Origin: Janibacter endophyticus
Lineage (GTDB): Bacteria; Actinomycetota; Actinomycetes; Actinomycetales; Dermatophilaceae
Assembly: GCF_016888335.1 (NCBI RefSeq)
Contig: NZ_JAFEJG010000004.1
Span: 1,612,001 to 1,676,000, forward strand
Direction of reading: 5' to 3'
DNA: 64,000 nt
Under the pieces are notes generated by a model that did no database searches, had not been told where the DNA came from, and saw only the letters and a list, made by a program, of their open reading frames with translations. This document shows, piece after piece, positions 25,389 to 34,655 of the stretch. Made by a program: the position numbers and the translations under genes. The stretch's first letter is position 1. Each line of letters begins with the position of its first letter.

Positions 25389-27659
25389 TCAGCGGCGGCG
25401 CACCTGGTCCACGACCCGACCGGGCAGCCCGGCCCACCAGCGCACGGCGCTGCGGGGGACCAGCGCGGAGCGCACCCGTGACCCGCCGGCGCGGGAGCGG
25501 CGGACCCGCGAGACGAGGTCGTCGACGTCGTCCCGCACCTGCTGGGCGTCCTCGCGCGACGGGGCCCCGGACGGCGGTGCGTAGCGGGCCCGCTCGAGGG
25601 TCGTGACGATCCGTCGCATCTGATCGGTGCCGCGGGCGCCGGCCCCGGACCGGTGGACGAGCTGCCGCCCGGCGGCGCGTGGTGTCGCCCCCGGTGTCGC
25701 GGACATGCCGAGGTCCCCGAGATCGGTGAGGAGACGGTCCCAGTCGGCCTCGATCTGCTCGGCCGGCGGCCGCGGCGAGCGGCGGCTGCGCTCTCGGAGC
25801 ACGAGGGCCGTGAGCGGGAGGACGGCGAGGAGCGCCAGGACGACGACCGCCCACAGCAGACGGGAGAGCCAGGACGACTCATCGGTCGGCTCCGCGGACG
25901 GCTCGACCGCGCCTGGGTCGGTCGTCTCGGAGGTGGTCGGGGCCGACGTCGTCGCGGTCGTCGTCTCGGTCGCGGTGCCGCCCTGCCGCTCGATGGAGTA
26001 GCCGGGCACGGTGGCGGCGCGTCCCCCCGGCGTGGGCTCGAAGCGCAGCCACCCCACCCCGTCGATGTACAGCTCGGGCCAGGCGTGGGCGTCGGCGGCC
26101 CGGACGACCCGCTCGGCGTCCTGCCCGGAGCCGGTGGGTGCCCCCGGGAGGAAGCCGACGACGAAGCGTGCGGGGATCTCGCGCACCCGTGCGAGGTGGA
26201 CCATCGTCGCCGCGAACTGCTGGCAGTAGCCCTGCTTCGTGTCGAGGAAGTGGCTGATCGGGTGCTGCCCGGCGCCCCTCGGCGCGAGCTCCAGGTCGTA
26301 GGTGAACTCGCTCCCGCGCAGATAGGTCTGGATCGCCTGCGCGCTCTGGAGCGGCCCGGCGTCCGCGGGGACGATCGCGTCGAGCACCTCCTCGAGCTCG
26401 GGGACGATCTCCTCGTCGACACCCAGGTACGGCGTGCGCTCGGGCAGGAGGTCGGGGTCGCTCGTCGTCGCGCGCTCGGTCACCGTGTCGGTGTCGGTGA
26501 GGGGCGGCCGGTAGGTGACCGCGTAGCTGTCCGGCGCCGACCCGACCCGGACCACCCCTTCGTCGTCGATGGACCAGCGGCCCAGACCGTCGACAGACTC
26601 CGCGGCGAAGGGGGCGGGCAGCTGGGGCGCACGGATCCGCGACTCCTCGACGACGGTGGTGCGGGTGGCGTCCTGGACCATCGGGAGCCCGAAGGCGGAC
26701 GGGTCGCCGAGCTCGACGAGCCGGCCGGTGGGCTCGATCTGGGCCTGGCCGTCCTCGAACCTCCGGGCGACGCCGACGCGAAGGGGTGGTGGGCTCGGGT
26801 CGTCGGTGCGGTACCGCATGACGGGTGAGGGGTCCTGGTCCTCCATGCTGCGGCGCAGGTCGATCTCGCTCGAGATCGCGACCCGGCCCCGGCCGCCCGG
26901 GCCGTCACCATCCTCGGCCGGTCGCAGCCAGGTCCCGACGACCGTGGCCGGCAGGTGGGGCACGAAGGCCGGGACGACGACCGCCAGGGCGAGGCCGGCG
27001 GCGGCGAGCCCGACACCCTGCCGGACGAAGTCGCGCCGGGCGCTCTCCTCGACGTCCTCACCCGGTCCGCCGAGCAGGTGGTTGGCCCAGCGGCGCTGCT
27101 GGTCACGCGTCTGGTGGGCCAGGAGCAGCAGCCACAGGCCCGCCGGGAGGACGAAGTCGAGCCACGGGAGGCCGGAGGGGGCGTTGGCGGCGCTGATCCC
27201 GTAGAGGGCGACGACCGGCAGGCCGGCGAGCGTCGGAGAGTCCGCCGTCGCCGCCGCGAGGTCGGCCGTCAGCGCGACGAGGCCGATGATCGCCGCGAGC
27301 GAGAAGTCGATGCCGGGGTTGACCGGTGCGGGCGCTGCGTAGCCGAGGATCGTCTCGCGCGACTGGAGCAGGAGGTCGCCGAAGGCGCTCGCGGTCTGCG
27401 GTGTCGGGACGAGGTACCACAGGGTGTCCCGGGCGAAGAGGAGCGCGAGCGTCCCGACGAGCCCGAGGGTCTGCGCGACGAAGACCGCCGTCACCGACCG
27501 GGTCGCGGAGCGCACGAGCACCCCGAGGAGGACGACGACGGCCACGACGAGGAGCGCCGGTCGCAGGAAGCTCGTCTCGACGAAGAGATGACGCAGCGGG
27601 AGCGCCGCGGCGAGGACGGCGCCCGCGGCGATGACGGCGGCGACGGCCGAGCGGAGCAT
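25389..27659 (-). CDS. TgpA-like membrane protein with transglutaminase domain
   Basis: 756 residues. About seven N-terminal membrane helices (to residue ~220), an extracytoplasmic DUF3488-type region, then a transglutaminase-like domain with C479 in QGYCQQFAATM and His/Asp in ADAHAWPELYIDG. A Thr/Ser-rich linker leads to one more membrane helix (LLWAVVVLALLAVLPLTALV) and a cytoplasmic tail. Last gene of a MoxR-DUF58-transglutaminase operon; its ATG shares one base with the DUF58 stop (TGATG). Likely acts on cell-surface proteins; the substrate is unknown. Confidence 0.9.
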   Translation of the reverse strand: MLRSAVAAVIAAGAVLAAALPLRHLFVETSFLRPALLVVAVVVLLGVLVRSATRSVTAVFVAQTLGLVGTLALLFARDTLWYLVPTPQTASAFGDLLLQSRETILGYAAPAPVNPGIDFSLAAIIGLVALTADLAAATADSPTLAGLPVVALYGISAANAPSGLPWLDFVLPAGLWLLLLAHQTRDQQRRWANHLLGGPGEDVEESARRDFVRQGVGLAAAGLALAVVVPAFVPHLPATVVGTWLRPAEDGDGPGGRGRVAISSEIDLRRSMEDQDPSPVMRYRTDDPSPPPLRVGVARRFEDGQAQIEPTGRLVELGDPSAFGLPMVQDATRTTVVEESRIRAPQLPAPFAAESVDGLGRWSIDDEGVVRVGSAPDSYAVTYRPPLTDTDTVTERATTSDPDLLPERTPYLGVDEEIVPELEEVLDAIVPADAGPLQSAQAIQTYLRGSEFTYDLELAPRGAGQHPISHFLDTKQGYCQQFAATMVHLARVREIPARFVVGFLPGAPTGSGQDAERVVRAADAHAWPELYIDGVGWLRFEPTPGGRAATVPGYSIERQGGTATETTTATTSAPTTSETTDPGAVEPSAEPTDESSWLSRLLWAVVVLALLAVLPLTALVLRERSRRSPRPPAEQIEADWDRLLTDLGDLGMSATPGATPRAAGRQLVHRSGAGARGTDQMRRIVTTLERARYAPPSGAPSREDAQQVRDDVDDLVSRVRRSRAGGSRVRSALVPRSAVRWWAGLPGRVVDQVRRR

Positions 27660-28864
27660 CAGGCCTCACCCCCCGCGACGAGGTCGGACCACAGGTCGGT
27701 GACCCGGGCGCGGGCGGTGACGTCGACCGCGCGCCAGCCGCCGGCGGCGAGGAGCACAGCGGTCGCGCTCACGTCGGTGCCGCCCCGCTCGAAGAGCTCG
27801 GCGTCGACGACGAGAGCGACACCTCGGCCGACCCGGGTGAGACGGCGCACGGCGGCCTCGTCGAGCGGGCCGACGACGGCAATGATCGTCCCGCCGCCGT
27901 GCTCGGAGAGCTCGGCCGCCGCCTCGAGCAGACCACCGGCGTCGTCCTCGCGCGTGAGGGTGACGACGGCGAGCGCGGCGAGCGCCTCCTCGACCGAGGG
28001 GAGCGGGGTCATCGGCTCGGAGGTGAGGTCGGCGGTCGCGAGGTAGGTCTCGTGGTCGCGGGCGACGAGGTGGGTGGCGACAGACGCGGCGGCGCTCACG
28101 GCCCACTCGAGCGACCCGGCGCCACCGGTGCCGATGTGGGAGGAGGCCCGGTTGTCCAGGAGCACGAGCGCGCGCCGACGGCCGGGCTGCTCGTCCTGGC
28201 GCACCATCATCGAGCCGGTCCGCGCCGTGGAGGGCCAGTGGATGCGGCGCAGGTCGTCGCCGTCGCGGTACTCGCGCACGCCGACATCGCTCGCCCCGTG
28301 GAGGGTCACCCGGTGCGAGGACTCCTCCTCACCACCGCTGCCTGCCTGCATCGGCGGCAGCCCGCTCAGCGGGTAGGTCCGGGGGAGCACGAGGACGCTG
28401 CTCTCGCCGGGGAGGACGACCTCGCGGCGGGCCAGTCCGAAGGCGTCGGACACCCGGACGGTCAGCGGCCCGAGGTGGTGACGCCCGCGGACGTGCGAGC
28501 GGGCCCGGTAGGTGATCTGCCGCTCGCCGTCGACCCCGATGCGGGCGAGGAGCATCCGGGGCCGGTCGCCCAGCGCGTAGGTGACCCGCTCCTCGGCGAC
28601 GAGCTGCGGCGAGGTGGCCGTGCCGGTGTTGCGCAGCCGCAGGTCGACCGTCGCCGGGGTGCCCGGCGGGACCATCGGCGGGACGACGTCGCGGCTCACG
28701 GCGAGGTCGAAGCGCCGCGCGACGAGGAACCGCGCGATGAAGGGGAGCACCACGAGCAGCGCGCCCGCTCGGGTGAGGTCCCGCACCCCGAGGAGCACCC
28801 CGCCGGCGACGAGGGCCAGCCCGAGCCCGAGCACGGCCGAGCCGCGCCGCGTCAGCCCGCGCAC
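27659..28864 (-). CDS. DUF58 domain protein (vWA-like)
   Basis: 401 residues. Two membrane helices near the N-terminus ([30 protein letters not shown]) precede a beta-rich region and the DUF58 signature [20 protein letters not shown]. The protein continues into a vWA-like C-terminal part with ALVLLDNRA. The family partners with MoxR ATPases. GTG 28864 is the only in-frame start after the moxR stop, 43 nt away; its RBS is weak. Confidence 0.88.
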   Translation of the reverse strand: MRGLTRRGSAVLGLGLALVAGGVLLGVRDLTRAGALLVVLPFIARFLVARRFDLAVSRDVVPPMVPPGTPATVDLRLRNTGTATSPQLVAEERVTYALGDRPRMLLARIGVDGERQITYRARSHVRGRHHLGPLTVRVSDAFGLARREVVLPGESSVLVLPRTYPLSGLPPMQAGSGGEEESSHRVTLHGASDVGVREYRDGDDLRRIHWPSTARTGSMMVRQDEQPGRRRALVLLDNRASSHIGTGGAGSLEWAVSAAASVATHLVARDHETYLATADLTSEPMTPLPSVEEALAALAVVTLTREDDAGGLLEAAAELSEHGGGTIIAVVGPLDEAAVRRLTRVGRGVALVVDAELFERGGTDVSATAVLLAAGGWRAVDVTARARVTDLWSDLVAGGEA

Positions 28865-28907
28865 GGCTGCCCGGTCCGGGTGGGGTCGGCGCTCACCGGC
28901 TGGGCCC

Positions 28908-29927
28908 TCACCGGCCGCCGGGCACCCGGGTGCGACGCACGACGTCCTCGATGACCGAGGCCGGCGACTCCCGGGCGAGGTGCGCCTGGCTGCTGAGGAT
29001 GATCCGGTGGGCGAGGAGCGGCACGGCCAGGGCCTGGACGTCGTCGGGCAGCACGTGGTCGCGGCCGGCGAGGGCGGCCCGGGACCGGGCGGCCCGCAGC
29101 AGGTGCAGGGTCGCCCGGGGGGAGGCGCCGAGCCGGATCGAGGAGTGCGAGCGGGTGGCCGAGGTGAGGTCGACGACGTACTGCCGGGCAGCCTGGGAGG
29201 CGTGGACACCGCGGACGGTGCCGATGAGGTCGGCGATGCCCTCGGCGTCGGTCACCGGCCGGACGTCGTCGAGCGGCGACCTCGCGCCGTGGTGGTCGAG
29301 CATCGCTACCTCGGCGCGGTGGTCGGGGTAGCCGACGGACACCCGGGCCATGAAACGGTCACGCTGCGCCTCGGGCAGGGGATAGGTGCCCTCCATCTCC
29401 ACCGGGTTCTGGGTGGCGATGATGATGAAGGGGTGCGGGAGCTGGTGGGTGCGCCCGTCCACAGTGACGCTGTGCTCCTCCATGCACTCCAGCAGCGCGG
29501 ACTGGGCCTTCGGCGAGGCGCGGTTGATCTCGTCGCCGACGACGACGTTGGCGAAGACGGCGCCCTGCCGGAACTCGAAGGCCCGTGAGTCCTGGTTGAA
29601 GATGCTCACGCCGGTGATGTCGCTCGGCAGCAGGTCGGGGGTGAACTGGATCCGCCGCACCGAGGCGTCGATCGCGCGCGCCAGCGTCTTGGCGAGCATC
29701 GTCTTGCCGACCCCGGGCACGTCCTCGACGAGCAGGTGGCCCTCGGCGAGCAGCACCGTGATGGCGGTGCTCACGACGTCGCTCTTGCCCTCGATGACGG
29801 CGTTCATCGTCGCGGTGAGGCGTGACCCGACCTCCCCGAGGCGAGCCAGCTCGTCAGGCGTGGGCGCGCTCGGGGGGGCGGGACGTGTGGTCTGGTCTGC
29901 CGGGATCAACCGGGGTCCTCTCGTCAC
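28908..29927 (-). CDS. MoxR-family AAA+ ATPase
   Basis: 339 residues. Walker A EDVPGVGKT, Walker B region VVVGDEINRASPK, then QNPVEMEGTYPLPEAQRDRF and the C-terminal lid. MoxR ATPases act as chaperones for vWA/DUF58 partners, here the next gene. GTG 29927 is used. It starts the operon that runs away from mraZ. No clear promoter is visible in the GC-rich 330-bp divergent region. Confidence 0.93.
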   Translation of the reverse strand: MTRGPRLIPADQTTRPAPPSAPTPDELARLGEVGSRLTATMNAVIEGKSDVVSTAITVLLAEGHLLVEDVPGVGKTMLAKTLARAIDASVRRIQFTPDLLPSDITGVSIFNQDSRAFEFRQGAVFANVVVGDEINRASPKAQSALLECMEEHSVTVDGRTHQLPHPFIIIATQNPVEMEGTYPLPEAQRDRFMARVSVGYPDHRAEVAMLDHHGARSPLDDVRPVTDAEGIADLIGTVRGVHASQAARQYVVDLTSATRSHSSIRLGASPRATLHLLRAARSRAALAGRDHVLPDDVQALAVPLLAHRIILSSQAHLARESPASVIEDVVRRTRVPGGR

Positions 29928-30167
29928 TGACAGTCGTGCGGGCCGCGCCGGGCGGCCGTGGTCCTCCCACGACGCCCCACTGTCCTCCCGACCCTAGGGC
30001 GAAGGGGCCCCTCCCGGACCCCCTGGGTCCCGGTTCTGTGGGCCCGCGGTCCCGATCCGGGGCGTGCCATCCCTTCGCCAGGGTTGCCAGGCCGTTTTCC
30101 CTCCACTTTGCACCACCGCGGATTCCCAAGGAAAAGTCGGGGAGAAAACGCAAGCTCAGGCGTCAGA

Positions 30168-30204
30168 TGGGTGGTTTCTGGAGCAGGGGTGGAGTAAAGT
30201 GGGG
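30168..30204 (+). promoter_or_regulatory. MraZ-box-like direct repeats upstream of mraZ
   Basis: Four TGG-type repeats begin at 30168 (TGGGT), 30179 (TGGAG), 30190 (TGGAG) and 30200 (TGGGG), 10-11 bp apart, just before mraZ. This matches the tandem TGGGN sites to which MraZ binds to autoregulate the dcw cluster. The rest of 29928-30257 holds short GC-rich inverted repeats, one octamer (30000-30007) and no gene. Confidence 0.65.
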
Positions 30205-30257
30205 GACATCGGGACACGGTGGCGCCCGGAGGGTCGAGCAGCAGGGGAGGTGAGCCG

Positions 30258-30689
30258 GTGTTCCTCGGTACCCACACCCCGCGTCTGGACGACAAGGGAC
30301 GCCTCTTCCTCCCCGCGAAGTTCCGCGACCGCCTCGCCACCGGCCTCGTCGTCACCCGCGGCCAGGAGCGCTGCCTCTACGTCTTCCCGCTCGAGACCTT
30401 CACCGACATCGCCACCGAGATGCAGAAGGCCCCGACGAGCAGCCGGGCCGCCCGCGACTACATGCGCGTCTTCCTCTCCGGCGCCTCCGACGAGATCCCC
30501 GACAAGCAGGGCCGGGTGACCATCCCCGCGGCGCTGCGCCAGTACGCCGGCCTCACCAAGGACTGCACCGTCATCGGTGCCGGCAACCGGCTCGAGCTGT
30601 GGGACTCCGAGGCGTGGGAGCGCTACCTCGCCGAGACCGAGCAGGCCTTCTCCGACCAGTCCGACGAGGTGATCCCGGGACTCATGTGA
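30258..30689 (+). CDS. mraZ: MraZ, dcw cluster transcriptional regulator
   Basis: 143 residues, two AbrB-like repeats: [21 protein letters not shown] (first, with the DKGR loop) and [20 protein letters not shown] (second). Forms ring-shaped oligomers that bind direct repeats before its own gene. GTG 30258 is fixed by AGGGGAGG seven nt upstream and by the family start VFLG. First gene of the division cluster. Confidence 0.97.
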   Translation: MFLGTHTPRLDDKGRLFLPAKFRDRLATGLVVTRGQERCLYVFPLETFTDIATEMQKAPTSSRAARDYMRVFLSGASDEIPDKQGRVTIPAALRQYAGLTKDCTVIGAGNRLELWDSEAWERYLAETEQAFSDQSDEVIPGLM

Positions 30690-30827
30690 GCCGCTGCTGG
30701 GCCCCGGCCTCCAGCCGAGCCGACGCCGACGCGACTTCCCCCGCGCCGGACCGGTCCGGATGGGGACCAGGACCCAGCAGCCACCCGGGACCACCACCCA
30801 CCACCACCGCAGAGAGAGGACAGACGC

Positions 30828-31826
30828 ATGGCGACGACGGACGCGACGGCAGCGCAGCGTCACGTCCCCGTCATGCTCGAGCCCATCCTCGACCTCCTCG
30901 GCCCCGTCCTCGGCGACGGGGCCGTCCATGTCGACGGCACCCTCGGCATGGGTGGCCACGCCGAGGCCGTGCTCCGTCGCCACCCCGGCGTCCGGCTCGT
31001 CGCCATCGACCGCGACCCGCTCGCCCTCGAGCTCGCCGAGGAGCGGCTCACCCCCTTCGCCGACCGCGTCGACTATGCCCACGCGACGAACGACGAGATC
31101 GGCGACGTCCTCGACGACCTCGGCATCGAGGCGGCGCAGTCGATGTTCTTCGACCTCGGCGTGAGCAGCTTCCAGCTCGACGAGGCCGCGCGCGGCTTCG
31201 CCTACGCCCAGGACGCCCCGCTCGACATGCGGATGGACCCCGGCGCCCCGACGACGGCCGCCGACGTCCTCAACTCCTACGACGAGCGCGAGCTCTCGCG
31301 GGTCCTCCACGAGTACGGCGAGGAGCGCTTCGCCCGCAAGATCGCCCGGGCGGTCGTCCGTGAGCGGGAGCAGGCACCCTTCGAGACCTCCGCCCGGCTC
31401 GTCGAGCTGCTCCGCTCGACGATCCCCGCGGCCTCGCAGCGCAGCGGCGGCCACCCGGCCAAGCGCACCTTCCAGGCGCTGCGCATCGAGGTCAACGCCG
31501 AGCTCACCGTGTGGGAGCGCGCGCTGCCCGAGGCGCTCGCCCGGCTCGCCGTCGGCGGCCGGATCGCCGTCCTGTCCTTCCACTCCCTCGAGGACCGGAT
31601 CACCAAGCGGGGGCTCGCTGCCGGCGCCGCCTCCACCTCGCCCGCCGGGCTCCCCGTCGAGCTCGAGGGGCATGCCCCCGAGCTGCGCCTGCTGACCCGC
31701 GGGGCCGCCACCCCCGACGCGGCCGAGCTGGCCGCCAACCCCCGATCTGCCTCGGTCCGCCTCCGCGCGGCCGAGCGCATCCGACCCGCCCGACGCCAGA
31801 CCCACCCGGAGAGGACCTCGCGATGA
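30828..31826 (+). CDS. rsmH: 16S rRNA (cytosine-1402-N4)-methyltransferase
   Basis: 332 residues. SAM-binding motif [15 protein letters not shown] near the N-terminus, [32 protein letters not shown] and [11 protein letters not shown] are all standard RsmH (MraW) blocks. Methylates 16S rRNA in the decoding centre. ATG 30828 follows AGAGAGGA. The 138 nt after mraZ show no feature. Its stop overlaps the ftsL start (ATGA). Confidence 0.97.
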   Translation: MATTDATAAQRHVPVMLEPILDLLGPVLGDGAVHVDGTLGMGGHAEAVLRRHPGVRLVAIDRDPLALELAEERLTPFADRVDYAHATNDEIGDVLDDLGIEAAQSMFFDLGVSSFQLDEAARGFAYAQDAPLDMRMDPGAPTTAADVLNSYDERELSRVLHEYGEERFARKIARAVVREREQAPFETSARLVELLRSTIPAASQRSGGHPAKRTFQALRIEVNAELTVWERALPEALARLAVGGRIAVLSFHSLEDRITKRGLAAGAASTSPAGLPVELEGHAPELRLLTRGAATPDAAELAANPRSASVRLRAAERIRPARRQTHPERTSR

Positions 31827-32434
31827 GCCAGCTGACCGCCGCGACGACCATCGCCCGCCGCACCACGACGCCCAAGGGGGCGACGACGCGCGAGCTGCGC
31901 GTCCTCACCGCCGCCGACGCGACCGGGTCCCCGTGGTTCCCGATCCTCGTCGTCAGCCTGCTCCTCGCCGGTCTCGCCGGGGTGCTCGCGCTCAACACGA
32001 CGATGGCGCGTGACTCCTTCGAGGTCGGCCGGCTCGAGGCCCGCGTCGCCGAGCTCTCCGACACCCGTGAGGCGCTGGCCCTGGAGGTCAACGCCCGCTC
32101 CGCCCCGCAGCACCTCGCCGTCAAGGCTCGCGACCTCGGCATGGTGCCCGCCGACAGCGCGGCCTTCGTCGACCTTGAGCATGGCACGGTCCTCGGCGTG
32201 GCGAAGCCGGCGAAGAAGCCCGAGGGATTTAGCGTGGGTGCAGCCGCCCGGGCGACGGGCGGCAGCGCGCCCGCCACCACGGCCCCGGCCGTCGGTGGAG
32301 GAGCGAGCACGACGGACCAGGCCAAGGACACCAAGGCCGACGACGCGGACAAGCAGGCGTCCGCGGCGGAGACGAAGAAGGCAGCGGAGAAGAAGGCCGC
32401 TGCGGACAAGAAGAGCAGCACCCCGTCGGACTGA
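31823..32434 (+). CDS. ftsL: FtsL-like septum protein
   Basis: 203 residues. A short cytoplasmic N-terminus, one membrane helix (about 38-62, [21 protein letters not shown]), then a heptad-like coiled coil ([20 protein letters not shown]) and the [12 protein letters not shown] block. Identified mainly by position between rsmH and ftsI and by topology. The C-terminal ~70 residues are a Thr/Ala/Lys-rich tail ([15 protein letters not shown]) not typical of FtsL. Confidence 0.88.
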   Translation: MSQLTAATTIARRTTTPKGATTRELRVLTAADATGSPWFPILVVSLLLAGLAGVLALNTTMARDSFEVGRLEARVAELSDTREALALEVNARSAPQHLAVKARDLGMVPADSAAFVDLEHGTVLGVAKPAKKPEGFSVGAAARATGGSAPATTAPAVGGGASTTDQAKDTKADDADKQASAAETKKAAEKKAAADKKSSTPSD

Positions 32435-32475
32435 GACACCGGCCGACCGAGACCGCACGACCCGAGGAGGACGAC

Positions 32476-34644
32476 GTGACGCAGCGCCGCCCTGGCTCCG
32501 GCAGCGGTCCCCGCAGCACGACGCGCCAGGCCGCACCCGGCACGACGGCTCCCCGCAAGGCTGCGCCGAAGGCCTCCCGCACCCGGACGACGACGCGCGG
32601 GACCACCCCTTCGCGCCCGGCGACCCAGGGTACGGCGACGAAGGCCGCCCCCGCGAAGAGGTCCGCCCCCGCGAAGAAGGCCGCCCCCGCGAAGAAGGCC
32701 GCCCCCGCGACGAAGGCCGCACCGAGGCGCCCTGCCGCGAAGCCGGCAGCCGCCCGCCCCGCCCGGACGCACCCTCCCCGTCCGCCCCGGCCCCCGCGCC
32801 GGCCCACCGGTGGCGGCGCCACCCCGCCCCCGCCCGGCAACGCCCGGCTGCGGATGCGCGCGCTCATGGTCGCCAGCCTCTTCGTGCTCAGCCTCTTCGG
32901 CGCGCAGCTGCTGCGGATCCAGGGCTTCGACTCCGAGGCGGTCGCCCGCGACGCGCTCGCCCAGCGGACGACGACCGAGTCCATCCCGGCCCGGCGCGGC
33001 GCGATCTACGACGCCCACGGGACCGTCCTCGCGAGCTCGGCCGAGCGGCGCATCGTCGTCGTCGACCAGACCGCGGTGCCGGAGTACAAGAAGCGCGTCG
33101 ACGGCACCCGCACGACCGTCGGCGTCGCTGGCGCTGCCGAGGACCTCGCGCCGATCCTCAAGAAGGACAAGGCCGAGCTCGTCGCCGCGCTCACCGGCGA
33201 GCGCCGCTACACGATCCTCGCGAAGAACATCTCGCCGCTCACCTGGCGCACGATCAGCGCGCTCGGCATCCCCGGCATCTACAGCGAGCGCTCCTCGCAG
33301 CGCACCTACCCGCAGTCGACGACGGTTGCCAGCCTCGTCGGGTTCGTCCAGCCGCAGGACCAGACCGCCGGTGGTGGCCTGGAGCTGATGCTCGACGAGA
33401 CCCTCAGGGGCACCCCCGGGGAGGCGAGCTACGAGGTCGCCCAGGACGGCAGCCGCCTGCCCAACGCCAACGCCAACGTCAGCTCGGCCAAGCCCGGCAA
33501 GGACGTGCGGCTGACGATCGACAACGACGTCCAGTGGTACGCGCAGAACACCCTCGCCGCCAAGGTCGAGGAGACCGACGCCCTCTCCGGCACGGTCGTC
33601 GTCATGCGCGCCGACACCGCCGAGCTCGTCGCCCTCGCGAGCTACCCGACCTTCGACCCGAACAACCTCGGGGACGCCAAGGGCGTCTTCAGCAACCTCG
33701 CCTTCAGCGACGTCTTCGAGCCGGGCTCGACGAGCAAGATCATGACCGTCGCCGCTGGGCTCGAGGAGGGGACGATCGAGCCGGACACCCCGATGGTCCT
33801 GCCCGACCACCTCCGGCGGCACGACGCGATCCTGCGGGACAGCCACCCGCACCCGCTCGAGTACCGCACGGTCGGCGGCGCCCTCGCGCAGTCGAGCAAC
33901 ACCGGCATGATGCTCATCGGCGAGACGATGGAGCCCAAGACGCTCGAGGGCTACTTCCGCAAGTTCGGCCTCGGCCAGACGACCGGGTCCGGCTTCCCCG
34001 GCGAGTCGGGCGGCCTGCTGCCCGCGTCGGACGCCTGGGACGGCGTCCAGCGCTACACCGTCACGTACGGCCAGGGCCTCTCGACGACGGCCGTGCAGGT
34101 GGCCGGCGTCTTCCAGACCATCGCCAACAACGGCGTGCGGGTGACCCCGACGCTCGTCGCCGAGACCTCGGACGGCGAAGGGGGATGGACCCCGGCCCCC
34201 GCGGCCAAGCGTCACCGCGTCGTCTCGGAGGAGACCGCGAGGTCGGTCAACCGGATGCTCGAGGGGGTCGTCTCCGAGGAGGGCACCGCGCCGAAGGCCA
34301 AGATCGAGGGCTACCGGGTCGCCGGCAAGACGGGGACGGCCGACCGCTACGACGAGAAGGTCGGCGGCTACTCCGGCAAGACCGCGAGCTTCATCGGCTT
34401 CGCGCCCGCGGACGACCCCAAGCTCGTCGTCGCCGTCATCCTCCAGCGGCCGATCAAGGGCTACTTCGGTGGCCAGGTCGCCGCGCCCGTCTTCAAGGAC
34501 GTCATGACGCACGCCCTGCAGACCGAGAAGGTCCCGCCGACCGCCGACGACAAGATCACACCGATCAGGACCAAGCTCGACGGGCCGCCCGCCGACGACA
34601 CCCCGGGGCTGCTCAAGGACCGCGGTCTCGCGGGTGCGCGGTAG
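32476..34644 (+). CDS. ftsI: Penicillin-binding protein FtsI (PBP3), septal transpeptidase
   Basis: 722 residues. A cytoplasmic N-terminus of about 125 residues is very rich in Lys, Ala, Pro and Arg; a membrane helix follows (about 127-150, MRALMVASLFVLSLFGAQLL), then the PBP dimerisation domain (ARRGAIYDAHGTVLA) and the transpeptidase domain with S418-xx-K421 (GSTSK), S473/S474-N (SSNTG) and K618-T-G (AGKTGTADRY). Cross-links septal peptidoglycan together with FtsW. GTG 32476 follows GAGGAGG. No PASTA domain. Confidence 0.97.
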   Translation: MTQRRPGSGSGPRSTTRQAAPGTTAPRKAAPKASRTRTTTRGTTPSRPATQGTATKAAPAKRSAPAKKAAPAKKAAPATKAAPRRPAAKPAAARPARTHPPRPPRPPRRPTGGGATPPPPGNARLRMRALMVASLFVLSLFGAQLLRIQGFDSEAVARDALAQRTTTESIPARRGAIYDAHGTVLASSAERRIVVVDQTAVPEYKKRVDGTRTTVGVAGAAEDLAPILKKDKAELVAALTGERRYTILAKNISPLTWRTISALGIPGIYSERSSQRTYPQSTTVASLVGFVQPQDQTAGGGLELMLDETLRGTPGEASYEVAQDGSRLPNANANVSSAKPGKDVRLTIDNDVQWYAQNTLAAKVEETDALSGTVVVMRADTAELVALASYPTFDPNNLGDAKGVFSNLAFSDVFEPGSTSKIMTVAAGLEEGTIEPDTPMVLPDHLRRHDAILRDSHPHPLEYRTVGGALAQSSNTGMMLIGETMEPKTLEGYFRKFGLGQTTGSGFPGESGGLLPASDAWDGVQRYTVTYGQGLSTTAVQVAGVFQTIANNGVRVTPTLVAETSDGEGGWTPAPAAKRHRVVSEETARSVNRMLEGVVSEEGTAPKAKIEGYRVAGKTGTADRYDEKVGGYSGKTASFIGFAPADDPKLVVAVILQRPIKGYFGGQVAAPVFKDVMTHALQTEKVPPTADDKITPIRTKLDGPPADDTPGLLKDRGLAGAR

Positions 34645-34646
34645 GG
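34641..34646 (+). promoter_or_regulatory. -10 element overlapping ftsI stop; leaderless murE
   Basis: TAGGGT, whose TAG is the ftsI stop codon area (34642-34644 frame), lies 9 nt before the murE GTG. No Shine-Dalgarno precedes murE, which suggests an internal promoter producing a leaderless murE mRNA. Confidence 0.45.
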
Positions 34647-34655
34647 TCGCACCTC

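Noticed and set aside
32010-34655. Upstream extension of the murE reading frame through ftsL and ftsI
   Set aside because: The frame stays open by composition only; the translated extension is Arg/Pro-rich with no domain, and MurE homology begins after 34656.
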